DNA from: JACDAL01 sp963849115
Lineage (GTDB): Bacteria; Actinomycetota; CADDZG01; WHSQ01
Length of the DNA: 64,000 nucleotides
NCBI GenBank assembly: GCA_963849115.1
Contig: CAWKGK010000009.1
Span: 682,001 to 746,000, forward strand
Reading direction: 5' to 3'
The first letter of the stretch is position 1. Each line of letters opens with the position of its first letter. The notes beneath the pieces were generated by a model. That model was not told the DNA's origin and made no database searches. It was given only the letters and a program-made list of their open reading frames with translations. Shown here piece after piece: positions 16,786-25,004 of the stretch. The position numbers and the translations under genes were made by a program.

Positions 16786-17949
16786 GTGACAGAGCTTGCA
16801 ACGATCCTGCACGTCGACATGGACGCGTTCTACGCTTCCGTAGAGATCGTCAAGGACCCCACCCTGAGGGGCCGGCCGGTCATCGTCGGGGGGCTAGGGG
16901 GCCGCGGCGTGGTGACCTCGGCTTCCTACGAGGCGCGCTCCTTCGGAGTGGACGCAGCGATGCCCCTGATCACCGCCCGCCGCCTGTGCCCTCACGGCGT
17001 TTTTCTGCCCAACGACTTTCACGCCTACAGCGACTATTCCGAGCGCATCAGGATGGTGTTCTCGAGCATCACGCCGCTGGTGGAGCCGTTGTCCCTGGAC
17101 GAGGCTTTCCTCGACGTGGCCGGTGCGGTCAAGCTGTTCGGCCCCCCTGTGCAGATAGGCCGCCTCATCAAGGAGCGCATCGCAGAGCTGAGCCTGAGCT
17201 GCTCGGTGGGGATAGCCGCGAACAAATTCCTGGCCAAGCTGGCCTCCACCCAATCAAAGCCCAGCGGGCTGCTTCTGGTGCCCTCCGACGGAGTCACCGA
17301 ATGGCTGCATCCCCTTCCGGTCACCGCATTGTGGGGAGTGGGAGGGCGCACCGCCGAGACGCTGCACCGCCTCGGGCTCAGAACCGTCGGAGACGTCGCC
17401 TCGATCTCACGGCGCACGCTCGAGCGGGCCCTGGGCGATGCGCTCGGCGCCCACCTCCACGCCCTCGCCCTCGGTCGCGACGACCGGGCTGTGGTCCCCT
17501 GCGAGCCGGCCAAGTCGGTCGGCTCCGAAGAGACCTTCGAAACTGACCTCGATTGCTCGGAGGATGTCCTGCGCGAGCTCCTGCGGCTCTCCGACAGGAC
17601 CGCTTCTCGTCTGCGGGACAAAGGCTTGTGCGGCCGTACCGTGACTCTCAAGCTGAGGTGGTCCAACTTCCAGACGATCACTCGCTCTCGCACGATTCCA
17701 GAAGAGGTCGACACAGCAGCAGAGATATACGAAGTCGTTCGCGCCCTGTTCGAGAGGCTCTCCCCGGAGCGCTTCCGCATCCGCCTCCTGGGGGTCTCGG
17801 TGACGACGCTTTCCGTCGGCCCCCCGGCGCGCCAGACCTCCCTCTTCGGCGACCCCTCCAACCGGTTACGACTTGCCTCGGGGGCGGTCGACGCGCTGCG
17901 GGGGCGATTCGGGCCTGAAGCCGTGCGCCCCGCCACCCTGCTCGACTAG
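16786..17949 (+). CDS. dinB: DNA polymerase IV (Y-family, catalytically complete)
   Basis: A translesion DNA polymerase of 387 residues. The catalytic residues are intact: HVDMDAFYASVE at the N-terminus and LSLDEAFLDV near residue 102. The steric-gate region, the thumb HhH (ALWGVGGRTAETLHRLG) and the little-finger domain follow. This matters because the Y-family partner of DnaE2 in many bacteria is ImuB, which lacks these acidic residues; here it is an active DinB type. The C-terminus RQTSLFGD resembles a beta-clamp-binding motif (QxxLF). It lies 27 bases after dnaE2 and starts with GTG. Confidence 0.94.
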   Translation: MTELATILHVDMDAFYASVEIVKDPTLRGRPVIVGGLGGRGVVTSASYEARSFGVDAAMPLITARRLCPHGVFLPNDFHAYSDYSERIRMVFSSITPLVEPLSLDEAFLDVAGAVKLFGPPVQIGRLIKERIAELSLSCSVGIAANKFLAKLASTQSKPSGLLLVPSDGVTEWLHPLPVTALWGVGGRTAETLHRLGLRTVGDVASISRRTLERALGDALGAHLHALALGRDDRAVVPCEPAKSVGSEETFETDLDCSEDVLRELLRLSDRTASRLRDKGLCGRTVTLKLRWSNFQTITRSRTIPEEVDTAAEIYEVVRALFERLSPERFRIRLLGVSVTTLSVGPPARQTSLFGDPSNRLRLASGAVDALRGRFGPEAVRPATLLD

Positions 17950-18018
17950 GCCACCATTCAGAATCCGCCGTTGCTCCCCAATCTGCGCGAACCGAGGGCA
18001 CAGAACTCCGAGGCTTCC

Positions 18019-18024
18019 TATAAT
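18019..18024 (+). promoter_or_regulatory. -10 element TATAAT before the DUF3040 gene
   Basis: A perfect TATAAT hexamer ends 9 bases before the GTG at 18034. The inferred start of transcription is within 3 bases of the start codon, and there is no ribosome-binding site. Confidence 0.65.
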
Positions 18025-18033
18025 TGACCTACC

Positions 18034-18411
18034 GTGCCTCTGTCAGAAGACGAGCAGCGAATCCTCGAGCAGATCGAGAAGGGCCTCTACGACGAGGACC
18101 CGCGCTTTGGGCGCGCCCCGAATCGCAGGGCCGCTCACTTCCTCGACCGTTTTGGACGTTTGCGAGCGGGACTTCTGTGCCTCGTTGCGGGGGTGGCGGC
18201 CCTGGTCCCGTTTTTCCTGGCGCAATGGGTGAGCGCAGGCGTTGCCGCGTTCTCTCTCATGGTGGCTGGGATCGTGTTGCTGGCGGGCTCTGCGACGGAC
18301 GCCCTGCGCGGGGCGGGTGGCGAGGACTCCAAACGGAGGAGCCGGGAACGCATGCAGGGCGTGGTCGACCGCTTCCAAGAGCGATTGCGCGACCGCTACA
18401 AGAACACTTAA
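18034..18411 (+). CDS. DUF3040 membrane protein
   Basis: A 125-residue actinobacterial DUF3040 protein of unknown function. The family signature PLSEDEQRILEQIEKGLYDEDPRF opens the protein. It is followed by two predicted transmembrane helices (about 47-65 and 70-87) and a basic, charged C-terminal tail. In actinobacteria such genes often lie near dinB, as here (84 bp downstream). Translation from GTG appears leaderless. The membrane topology is a prediction. Confidence 0.85.
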   Translation: MPLSEDEQRILEQIEKGLYDEDPRFGRAPNRRAAHFLDRFGRLRAGLLCLVAGVAALVPFFLAQWVSAGVAAFSLMVAGIVLLAGSATDALRGAGGEDSKRRSRERMQGVVDRFQERLRDRYKNT

Positions 18412-18442
18412 GCAGAAAACTTCGCGTCTCTTCCCCTTTTCC

Positions 18443-18472
18443 TTGCTCGCGCGCCGAGCGACGCGCTATGTT
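18443..18472 (+). promoter_or_regulatory. Possible promoter for the MerR gene
   Basis: TTGCTC (18443-18448), an 18-bp spacer and TATGTT (18467-18472). It would give a leader of about 125 bases before the merR-type gene at 18607. It is the best candidate in the 195-bp gap, but not a strong match. Confidence 0.35.
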
Positions 18473-18606
18473 CCAGTGTCTGCCGCTGGCAACGGGGGCA
18501 TACATAGGGATGGATACGTAGGGGCCGTTTCACTTTTCTTAGGGGTCTTTGCCTTTTAAAGGTCTGTGTTCGGGGTCGACTCGAGACCGGAGGTGCGCGC
18601 GCGCAT

Positions 18607-19119
18607 ATGGAGGGCTTTTCTGCTGAACAGGCATCACGCTTTACCGGTTGTACGCCTCACCAGCTGAGGTACTGGGATCGCATCGATCTCGTCACCCCCA
18701 GTGTTCAGGCGACCGGAGGAAGACCCGGGGTAAGAAGGCTCTACGGCTTTCGTGACCTCGTCGTCCTGCGGGTCATTCGCTCTCTCCTAGAGGGAGGTAT
18801 GAGCCTTCAGCGCGTACGCCGGGCGATCACCTATCTGCGCAAGCGGGCTCGGCTCGACGAGCATCTCTCGGAGGTCAAGCTGGTGACCGACGGGGTCAGC
18901 ATCTTGAAGGTCTGCCGCACCGACGGCGAGATCATCGATGCTCTGAAGGAAGGGCAGCTGGTGTTCTTCGTGGCTATCGACGATATCGCGCGCAGCGTCG
19001 ACAGGACGGTGTCGCAGTTCCTCTACGACCGCGAGGAGTTCGTCTCGGCTTTGAAACAAGTGGAGACGGACCTCGGCCGGGAGCTCGAAAACCAAGGGCG
19101 ACGCCGCTTCAGCAGCTAA
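18607..19119 (+). CDS. MerR-family transcriptional regulator
   Basis: A 170-residue DNA-binding regulator. The N-terminal winged helix has the MerR pattern (AEQASRFTGCTPHQLRYWDRIDLVTPS, then RRLYGFRDLVVLRVIRSLLEGGMSLQRVRRAI). The C-terminal half has no cysteine cluster for metal sensing and ends in a helical stretch, so the signal is unknown. A GGAGG lies 13 bases before the ATG, slightly far. The convergent transglutaminase operon ends 75 bases downstream. No terminator hairpin is obvious between them. Confidence 0.85.
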   Translation: MEGFSAEQASRFTGCTPHQLRYWDRIDLVTPSVQATGGRPGVRRLYGFRDLVVLRVIRSLLEGGMSLQRVRRAITYLRKRARLDEHLSEVKLVTDGVSILKVCRTDGEIIDALKEGQLVFFVAIDDIARSVDRTVSQFLYDREEFVSALKQVETDLGRELENQGRRRFSS

Positions 19120-19194
19120 CCAACCCGCCGGACACGGCCGTATGGTCGCGGGACGAATGTTGTTGGTTTTGATGACTTCCGTGAGTCTTGAGCG

Positions 19195-21456
19195 TCAAGA
19201 CCGAAGGGGAGGTGGCGCGAACAGACGCCGGGCTCGTTCTTTCCAACTCGCCAGAGACCACAAGCGCGTCCGCAGGCCCCCGGCCAGCCGCCTGCTGTGC
19301 ACGGCGTCCTCCTCGGAGGCCCCGGCGGGGCTGTAGCGCGCTCTCTCGTAAAGGCCCGCCAGGGCCGCAACCTCGGGGGGGGCACGGTGAGCTTTCAAGA
19401 GCCGGGCCGCGTACGACGTCGCCGATTCCGACGGGGGCCGCGACAGCGTGAGCAACTCAGCGGCCTCGTCGGCCACGTGCTCGAAGGCCGCGACGACCTT
19501 ACCGGTGGGCGAATGCGCCCTGGCGTAGCGGCGCCTGACTCGAATCTCCTTCAGCAAGGGAACCGCGACCAGGAAGGCGATCACACCTACGAACAAGGCC
19601 CGCGACACGCGCCCGAACGCGGCGCGCCACAAGGGGGGTCGCCTGTCCTGCGGGGGGAGTGTCCCGGGAAGGCCCCTGGCCAGGGCGTCGGCCCTGTCGG
19701 CCTGCTTGGGCGCACCTCCGACCGGCTGCTGCTGAGGGCCACCGGGTGTGCCGAGGGTCGAGTCGTCGCCGTTTCCGAGCGGCGGGGCGGTGTAGGAGGG
19801 AGTGGGAGCCGCGCTTCTGGGAGTGGGCTCGAACGCAACCCAGCCGTAGCCTTCGAAAAGGACCTCGGGCCATGCGTGGGCGTCGGTGCCGCGTACGACG
19901 AAGTTCCCGGTGTCGTTGGAGTCCGTGCCCGGCAGGAAGCCGACCGACACGCGGGTGGGAAACCCGAGCGAGCGGGACAGCAGGGCGAAGGCGGTTGCGA
20001 ACTGCTGGCAGTACCCGGTTCTGCTCCGGGTGAGAAAACGGCTGAGATAGTCGGTCGAAGCACTGGGGGCGACTTCGGTCGAGTACTCGAAGGCCGGCCC
20101 CCGTAGGCTGTCCTGCAGTGCCACGAGTTTTTCAAGGTCGGTCTCTGCACCATTAGTCCAGGTGTCACGGAGCTCCTCGACCTCAGTGGACAGCTCGGGA
20201 AAAGAGCTGTATCCGGAGAGGGGAGAAGCGACCTGCTCTTGGTTCAGCTTCTGATATGAGATACGCGGCACGGCCGACTCCACCACGTAGCTGAGATCGG
20301 CTGAGACCCCGCGCACGAACCTGAGGTCTTTCATTACGGGATCGACGAGAACAGCGTCCTCGCCGACCTCGGTCTCCTGGGAAAAGGTGACGCTCGTGGG
20401 CGTGGCCGCGGCCGGCAGGTACTCGCCCTCCAGCCCAGTGAGCACGTAGCTCTGCCGCAGGGGCTTCGTGGGGGAGCCGGCGACGGGTGCGGGCCCACTG
20501 CCTCCGTCGAGCCCGAACCGGGGGGGCACACGCGTCCTCTCCGAGGGGTGCCAGCGCCGGCCGTCGAACTCCGTCAGCGACACCAGTCGCCAGTAGGAAG
20601 CCTCTTCTGCCTCGACCTCGAACAACTCGAGGTCGGATTGTTTCAGTGCTTGCGGGACCAGATCCACCAGAAGGTCGACCCGGCCCCCGCTGATCGCGCC
20701 GCTCTGACCGGGACCTCCCAGGGAACCGCTGCGCCACGACAGCAGACCGTCCTGGAGCGCGGGCAGTGCGATCGGAGCGAGCAACGCCGCCGCGATGGAG
20801 GACGCGGCCATGCGGCGGCCGAGCTGGCCGCTGAAGGGCTCCCCCTCTGCCTCCTTGCCCTCCCACGGAGCGAGGAAGCGGCCCCACGACGCCAGGCGGT
20901 GGGAGGACTCGAGGCCGAGGAATGTGAGCAAGGCCGCCATCCACAGGATCAGCATCAGTGTCGTGCCCGCCCCCTCTCCCACGATGAGGGCATAGGCGAA
21001 GAGGCCAAGGCTGGGGAGCACCGCCAGCAGCGGACGCCGCCAGCGGAAGCACGCCACCTCGCCCACCAGCGCCGCCACCCACATGCCCGCCACCACCATC
21101 ATCACGTAGCCGGGGCGGCTCGGGATGGGGGCATAGTCGATGGCCGACAACTCTCCGGCACGCACCACCGAGCGTGCCAGGCCGGCCGCAGCCGCCGGTG
21201 TGGGCAGGAGGTAGAAGGTGTGCTGCGACTCGAACACCAGTGACAGGTACCAGAACAGGGCGGCGCCTCCGATCCACAGCGTTGCGGCGGTCCCGGCCCC
21301 CACACGCCGGCCGATGATCGCGACTGCTCCGCCTAGCAGGGCCGCCAGCAGCCCTGGGCCCATGTAGTCGGACTCCAGGAACAGCTGCTCGAAGGCGAAC
21401 AGGGTGGCGAGTAGTACGGCTGCTAGCGCTAGACGAGCTCGGTTCTCGCTCCCCAC
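19195..21456 (-). CDS. TgpA-type membrane transglutaminase-like protein
   Basis: A 753-residue membrane protein. The N-terminal half has six or seven hydrophobic helices (TgpA_N), followed by an extracytoplasmic transglutaminase-like core: the nucleophile Cys in RSRTGYCQQFATAFALLSR, His in RGTDAHAWPEV, then WVAFEPTP. One more helix and a DUF4129-like cytoplasmic tail follow. The start is GTG at 21456 because AAGGAGG precedes it at ideal spacing; this overlaps the DUF58 gene by 28 bases. moxR-DUF58-tgpA operons are widespread; an envelope role is inferred and the substrate is unknown. Confidence 0.88.
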   Translation of the reverse strand: MGSENRARLALAAVLLATLFAFEQLFLESDYMGPGLLAALLGGAVAIIGRRVGAGTAATLWIGGAALFWYLSLVFESQHTFYLLPTPAAAAGLARSVVRAGELSAIDYAPIPSRPGYVMMVVAGMWVAALVGEVACFRWRRPLLAVLPSLGLFAYALIVGEGAGTTLMLILWMAALLTFLGLESSHRLASWGRFLAPWEGKEAEGEPFSGQLGRRMAASSIAAALLAPIALPALQDGLLSWRSGSLGGPGQSGAISGGRVDLLVDLVPQALKQSDLELFEVEAEEASYWRLVSLTEFDGRRWHPSERTRVPPRFGLDGGSGPAPVAGSPTKPLRQSYVLTGLEGEYLPAAATPTSVTFSQETEVGEDAVLVDPVMKDLRFVRGVSADLSYVVESAVPRISYQKLNQEQVASPLSGYSSFPELSTEVEELRDTWTNGAETDLEKLVALQDSLRGPAFEYSTEVAPSASTDYLSRFLTRSRTGYCQQFATAFALLSRSLGFPTRVSVGFLPGTDSNDTGNFVVRGTDAHAWPEVLFEGYGWVAFEPTPRSAAPTPSYTAPPLGNGDDSTLGTPGGPQQQPVGGAPKQADRADALARGLPGTLPPQDRRPPLWRAAFGRVSRALFVGVIAFLVAVPLLKEIRVRRRYARAHSPTGKVVAAFEHVADEAAELLTLSRPPSESATSYAARLLKAHRAPPEVAALAGLYERARYSPAGASEEDAVHSRRLAGGLRTRLWSLASWKERARRLFAPPPLRS

Positions 21457-22718
21457 GCCACCTCCTTGTGCGCTCCCGTTCGGGGCGAGCTTCCCCACGC
21501 AGCGGCCAGTGACTCGTCGGGGCCCAGCACCACCGAACGGACCCGCGCCCGCCCCATCAGCCGCGCCGCCTCGAGCGTCTTCTGCTCACCTTCCCAGCGT
21601 GCTCGCGTGCCCAGTTGTCCGAAACGGTGGGCGGGGAAGCTCACCACGCTCACCTGCTTGAAGCGCGCCGCGCAGCGAGACACCGCCAGGGCTTCGGCAG
21701 CACCCACGGCCCCCGTGATTACCACCAGGGCGGCTTCGTGAGCGGCCGCGCCCTCGAGCTCTTTCATGCGTTTCAGAAAGGAGTCGTCGCCGGCCCCGGT
21801 CTCGCGCAGCTCCAGGGTGGCGAGCAGGTCGAGCCCGCGGCTGAGATGCTCTGTCCCCCGGCCGCTGGGTAGACCGGCGCCGTGGGCCGTGACCAGAGCG
21901 AAGCCGTATCCCGAACGGCAGTAGAGGTCGAGCAGGGACGCCGCCGCACTCACCGCGCGCTCGAACGATGAGCCGGTAGCACGGCCTTCGTAAGGCGCTG
22001 CTCGGTCGTCGAGCGCCACCGTGGCCCGGGTGTGCCATGGCGTTTCCTCCTGCCGGATCATGAAGCGGCCCCGTTTGGCCGTCGACGCCCAGTGGACCTT
22101 GCGCAGGTCGTCGCCTTCCACGTACTCCCTCATCGTGTAGAAGTCCTCGCCCCGGCCCCCGGAGAGCCTTCTTAGTGATGCCTGTGACATGCTCCGCCGT
22201 TCCCCCTGCTCGCGCGGGAGACGCAGGGGCTCGATCGGCGGGTGTACGAGCAGGGGGGTCGCGGATGCCGCCTCCGAGGTCGTCCGGGCAAGCCCGAAGG
22301 GATCGATCACCGATATCTGCAGGGGCCCAATCGCGTAACGGCCGCGGCGGGCCGGCGTCACCTGCAGGCTCGCCTTCCGGTGGCCCGCAGGTTCGATTCC
22401 GTGCAGTCCGAAGCGGGTATGTCCGGCCAGGCCCGCGGGTAGGCGCTCCTCGAGCAGCAGCATGGGCGCGGCGCCGCGTCCCTTGTTCGTGACCACCAGC
22501 TCGATCGAGACCTGTTGTTGTGGGCGCGCTCGCGCAGGAGAGATCGTGCGCGCCGCGGCCAGCGAGAATCGTCCTCGCCGAACCACCAGCAGCGCCAAGC
22601 CCACGAGGGCCATGAGGCCGAACCCGAGCTGCTGCAGAGGTTGATTGCCGAAGATGACGCCCAGGACGAGCACGCCCAGCCCTGTCGACGTCACCACCCA
22701 GCCTCTCCCGGTGGGCAC
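21429..22718 (-). CDS. DUF58 domain protein (first copy)
   Basis: A 429-residue protein with two N-terminal transmembrane helices and a DUF58 region marked by GEDFYTMREYVEGDDLRKVHWASTAKRGRFMIRQEE, followed by a von Willebrand A-like domain (VALDDRAAPYEG..., with VVITGAVG). DUF58 proteins pair with MoxR ATPases, probably as their chaperoned client or adaptor. It lies between moxR and the transglutaminase gene in one operon. The GTG start at 22718 is downstream of a short tandem duplication that separates it from moxR. Confidence 0.88.
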   Translation of the reverse strand: MPTGRGWVVTSTGLGVLVLGVIFGNQPLQQLGFGLMALVGLALLVVRRGRFSLAAARTISPARARPQQQVSIELVVTNKGRGAAPMLLLEERLPAGLAGHTRFGLHGIEPAGHRKASLQVTPARRGRYAIGPLQISVIDPFGLARTTSEAASATPLLVHPPIEPLRLPREQGERRSMSQASLRRLSGGRGEDFYTMREYVEGDDLRKVHWASTAKRGRFMIRQEETPWHTRATVALDDRAAPYEGRATGSSFERAVSAAASLLDLYCRSGYGFALVTAHGAGLPSGRGTEHLSRGLDLLATLELRETGAGDDSFLKRMKELEGAAAHEAALVVITGAVGAAEALAVSRCAARFKQVSVVSFPAHRFGQLGTRARWEGEQKTLEAARLMGRARVRSVVLGPDESLAAAWGSSPRTGAHKEVAWGARTELV

Positions 22719-22733
22719 TAGTGGCTCATGACT

Positions 22734-22824
22734 GGCTTGCTCGCGCGCCGGGACGGGAACCTGGCCGAGTAGGCCTGCACTAGGCTTGCTCGCGCGCCGG
22801 GATGGGAACCCGGCCGAGAAGGCC
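22734..22824 (-). repeat. Tandem duplication of the moxR 3' end (two 42-bp copies, 49-bp offset)
   Basis: 22734-22775 and 22783-22824 match at 39 of 42 positions. The second copy encodes the present C-terminus of MoxR (GLLGRVPIPAREQA). The first, now untranslated, would encode nearly the same peptide (GLLGQVPVPAREQA). The current stop codon of moxR lies in the junction. Confidence 0.85.
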
Positions 22825-23787
22825 CTCCAGGATGTCCTCGATGGTGTCTCCGCGCATCTGAGCCTCCGGGGCCAATACGAGCCGATGCGCCAGGACCGAC
22901 ACCGCGAGGTCCTTGACGTCGTCGGGGACGACGTAGTCGCGTCCCCGACTGGCTGCTGCCGCCCGAGCGGCTCTCAGCAGGTAGAGGGAGGCGCGCGGGC
23001 TGGCCCCCAGGTAGATCTCCGGATGGGCCCGCGTAGCTTCCGAGAGATCGACTATGTAGCGCTTGAGGCTCGGGGCAACATGGATGCGACGCGCGGTCTC
23101 GATGAGCCCGACTATCGTTTCGGGGCCGGCCACCGACTCGAGCTTCTCGAAGGCCGAGCTGCCGCCGTGGGTATCGAGAATCTCGAGCTCCGAGGAGCGA
23201 CTCGGATAGCCCATCGACAATCTCATCATGAAGCGGTCGAGCTGGGACTCGGGCAGAGGGTAGGTCCCCTCGTGCTCGAGAGGGTTCTGGGTGGCGATCA
23301 CCATGAACGGCGCCTGCAGCTCGTGGGTGGTGCCGTCGACGGTCACCTGCCGTTCTTCCATGCACTCGAGCAGGGCCGATTGCGTCTTGGGGGACGCCCG
23401 GTTGATCTCGTCGCTCAGGCAGATGTTGGCGAACACGGCCCCCGGCTTGAACTCGAACTCATCGGTTCCTGCCTTCCACACGTTCACGCCGGTCACGTCC
23501 GAAGGGAGGAGGTCGGGAGTGAACTGAACCCGGGCCCAGGTGCATCCGACCGACCTTGCCAGCGACTTGGCGAGCATGGTCTTGCCCACGCCGGGCACGT
23601 CCTCCAGGACTACGTGGCCCTCGGCCACGAGCGCGACCAGGGTCAACCTAATGACCTCTGCTTTGCCCTGAATGGTCTCTTCCATATTCGAAGCAATGCT
23701 CTCGAAGGATGCTTGGAAGGCTTCGAGGCCCCCTGAGATGGTGCTGCTGCCGGCGGTGATCAAGTCCCCCCCTCGAACGGGCTCCAT
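22780..23787 (-). CDS. MoxR-family AAA+ ATPase (first copy)
   Basis: A 335-residue AAA+ ATPase thought to act as a chaperone for VWA/DUF58 proteins. Walker A EDVPGVGKTMLAKSLA, Walker B ANICLSDEINRASPKTQSALLECMEE, and sensor FMVIATQNPLEHEGTYPLPESQLDRFMM are all present. The ATG at 23787 is preferred: it follows TAACCT by 7 bases (leaderless type), while the in-frame region upstream lacks family similarity. It is first in the moxR-DUF58-transglutaminase operon. Its C-terminal tail comes from a tandem duplication. Confidence 0.92.
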   Translation of the reverse strand: MEPVRGGDLITAGSSTISGGLEAFQASFESIASNMEETIQGKAEVIRLTLVALVAEGHVVLEDVPGVGKTMLAKSLARSVGCTWARVQFTPDLLPSDVTGVNVWKAGTDEFEFKPGAVFANICLSDEINRASPKTQSALLECMEERQVTVDGTTHELQAPFMVIATQNPLEHEGTYPLPESQLDRFMMRLSMGYPSRSSELEILDTHGGSSAFEKLESVAGPETIVGLIETARRIHVAPSLKRYIVDLSEATRAHPEIYLGASPRASLYLLRAARAAAASRGRDYVVPDDVKDLAVSVLAHRLVLAPEAQMRGDTIEDILEGLLGRVPIPAREQA

Positions 23788-23885
23788 GCGTTCGAGGTTA
23801 CCCTGTAGTGCGCACTTAGTTCTCTCATGGGAGACCTCAACACAGAGAGCGTCACTCACTCACGAGCTTTCACAAAGGGAGGCCA

Positions 23886-24098
23886 ATGGCCGGTTGGGGC
23901 GACGATCCCGAGCTCGAACGGCTTCGGGCTCTGGTCGACCAGGGCTGGTCCGTGATCGAGATCACCGAGGACCCAAGCGCAGCCGGAGGTCCCAGCGAGA
24001 CGGTGAGGTTGCGGCGCAACGAGGAGGTTGCGGAATGTACCTCGGACCATCTCGCCTTTCATCGCTACGTCGAGTACCTGAGGGAGGAAGGCACGTAG
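23886..24098 (+). CDS. Small acidic protein of unknown function
   Basis: A 70-residue protein that I do not recognise. It has a GGGAGG Shine-Dalgarno 7 bases before the ATG and coding-like composition. It is acidic at the N-terminus (DDPELERLRALVDQGWSVIEITEDP), then TVRLRRNEEVAECTSDHLAFHRYVEYLREEGT. There is no signal peptide or membrane segment. It is divergent from moxR and 48 bases upstream of an HNH gene. Function unknown. Confidence 0.6.
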   Translation: MAGWGDDPELERLRALVDQGWSVIEITEDPSAAGGPSETVRLRRNEEVAECTSDHLAFHRYVEYLREEGT

Positions 24099-24135
24099 GG
24101 TCTCTGGCGACCGGCTCAGCATGGACTGGCCGCTC

Positions 24136-24143
24136 TATATACT
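24136..24143 (+). promoter_or_regulatory. -10 element TATATA/TATACT before the HNH gene
   Basis: CTCTATATACTGGGGTG: overlapping hexamers TATATA (24136) and TATACT (24138) lie 3-5 bases before the GTG at 24147, so the transcript must begin at or very near the start codon. Confidence 0.5.
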
Positions 24144-24146
24144 GGG

Positions 24147-24674
24147 GTGACCTTGGGAAGATCGCTCGTTCTCAACGCTTCCTACCAACCGCTGTGCGTA
24201 GTTCCAGACCGGCGGGCGTTGGTTCTTGCCCTCAAGGGAAAGGCCGAGGTGCTGCACACGAACGGCCACGTCTTTCGCTCGGAAAGTCTCTCCTTACAGG
24301 CCCCCAGCGTCGTGCGCCTGCACTACTTCGTCAAGGTTCCCCACAGAGGCCGGACGACCCTGTCCCGGCGGGCGGTGCTGGTGCGGGATGCGTTCGAGTG
24401 CCAGTACTGCGGCCGTCAGGCCGAGAACGTCGATCACATCGTCCCTAAGAGTCGCGGGGGCGGACACACCTGGGACAACGTTGTGGCCGCCTGCCGACCG
24501 TGCAACTCGCGCAAGGAGAACCGCAACCCGGCGGAGGTCGGCATGCGGCTGCGCCATCCGCCCGGCCGGCCTCACGATAGCGTTTGGATCATGGTCGCGG
24601 TCGAACGGGTCGACCCGCAATGGATTCAGTATCTGAGTCTCCCCCCCTCCCGTCGGAGCTCACGCAAAGCCTGA
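24147..24674 (+). CDS. HNH endonuclease family protein
   Basis: A 175-residue protein with a C-terminal HNH domain: FECQYCGRQAENVDHIVPKSRGGGHTWDNVVAACRPCNSRKENR. It holds both Cys pairs of the zinc knuckle and the catalytic His. The N-terminal part (SLVLNASYQPLCVVPDRRALVLALKGKAEVL) is typical of the stand-alone HNH family widespread in actinobacteria and cyanobacteria. Its target and biological role are unknown; there is no terminase, phage or restriction gene beside it. Leaderless GTG start. Confidence 0.85.
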   Translation: MTLGRSLVLNASYQPLCVVPDRRALVLALKGKAEVLHTNGHVFRSESLSLQAPSVVRLHYFVKVPHRGRTTLSRRAVLVRDAFECQYCGRQAENVDHIVPKSRGGGHTWDNVVAACRPCNSRKENRNPAEVGMRLRHPPGRPHDSVWIMVAVERVDPQWIQYLSLPPSRRSSRKA

Positions 24675-24832
24675 CGTCGCTGCTGCGGCAAGCCCTTAGC
24701 CCGGTAGTCACGCGCGTCGCGCTCTCTCAGCCACGGATTCCCGAGACTGCGCGGTCGGCGCGCCGTTTGCTTAAGGGAGCAAGGGGACCGGCGAGGGTCG
24801 AGGGGCGGGGCCGAATAACGCCCTTGTAATTG

Positions 24833-24861
24833 TTGACTTAGGGGTCGGGTAGTTCTAGGTT
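24833..24861 (+). promoter_or_regulatory. Promoter of the dcw cluster
   Basis: TTGACT (24833-24838), a 17-bp spacer and TAGGTT (24856-24861). The predicted start near 24868 lies just upstream of the MraZ-type repeats. No other strong promoter was seen before mraZ. Confidence 0.6.
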
Positions 24862-24870
24862 GACCTTCCA

Positions 24871-24896
24871 GTGGAGGAAAGTGGAGTGATATGGGC
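24871..24896 (+). promoter_or_regulatory. MraZ box (GTGG repeats at 10-bp spacing)
   Basis: GTGGAGGAAA-GTGGAGTGAT-ATGGGC: two perfect GTGGAG units and a third weaker one with 10-bp periodicity. MraZ proteins are known to bind such phased repeats upstream of their own gene. It lies directly after the predicted transcription start and overlaps the Shine-Dalgarno of the small ORF at 24891, so MraZ could block both transcription and that ORF. Confidence 0.75.
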
Positions 24897-25004
24897 CATA
24901 AGGGAGGAGCAGGTCCAGAGGACAGGGGTCCAGAGGACAGGGGTCCAGAAGGAAGGGTCCAAGAGATAGGGGACGTCCCTAGAGGTAATGGAGCCCGGCC
25001 ATGA
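24891..25004 (+). CDS. Possible 37-aa leader ORF with GPEDR repeats upstream of mraZ
   Basis: An ATG at 24891 is preceded by GGAG at 6-7 bases and opens a 37-codon frame. The peptide begins MGHKGGA, then has GPEDR, GPEDR and GPEGR repeats created by in-frame 15-bp tandem repeats, and stops at TGA 25002-25004, 45 bases before mraZ. It is unrecognised. Translation is inferred only from the start context and from repeat length being a multiple of 3. Confidence 0.3.
   Translation: MGHKGGAGPEDRGPEDRGPEGRVQEIGDVPRGNGARP
24912..24970 (+). repeat. 15-bp tandem repeat in the mraZ leader
   Basis: Unit GGTCCAGAGGACAGG occurs twice perfectly (24912, 24927). A third diverged unit follows (24942, GGTCCAGAAGGAAGG), then a fourth partial one (GTCCAAGAGATAGG). 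It lies between the MraZ box and the mraZ start codon. Confidence 0.85.

Noticed and set aside
18443..18606. Possible small RNA upstream of the MerR gene
   Set aside because: There is a promoter-like sequence but no hairpin or terminator before the gene; more simply a leader.
19297..20106. Long plus-strand open frame opposite the transglutaminase gene
   Set aside because: It is the antisense shadow of a well-supported coding region with clear domain motifs on the minus strand.
22390..22400. GGTTCGATTCC, resembling a tRNA T-loop
   Set aside because: It lies within the DUF58 coding frame and has no acceptor, D or anticodon stems around it.
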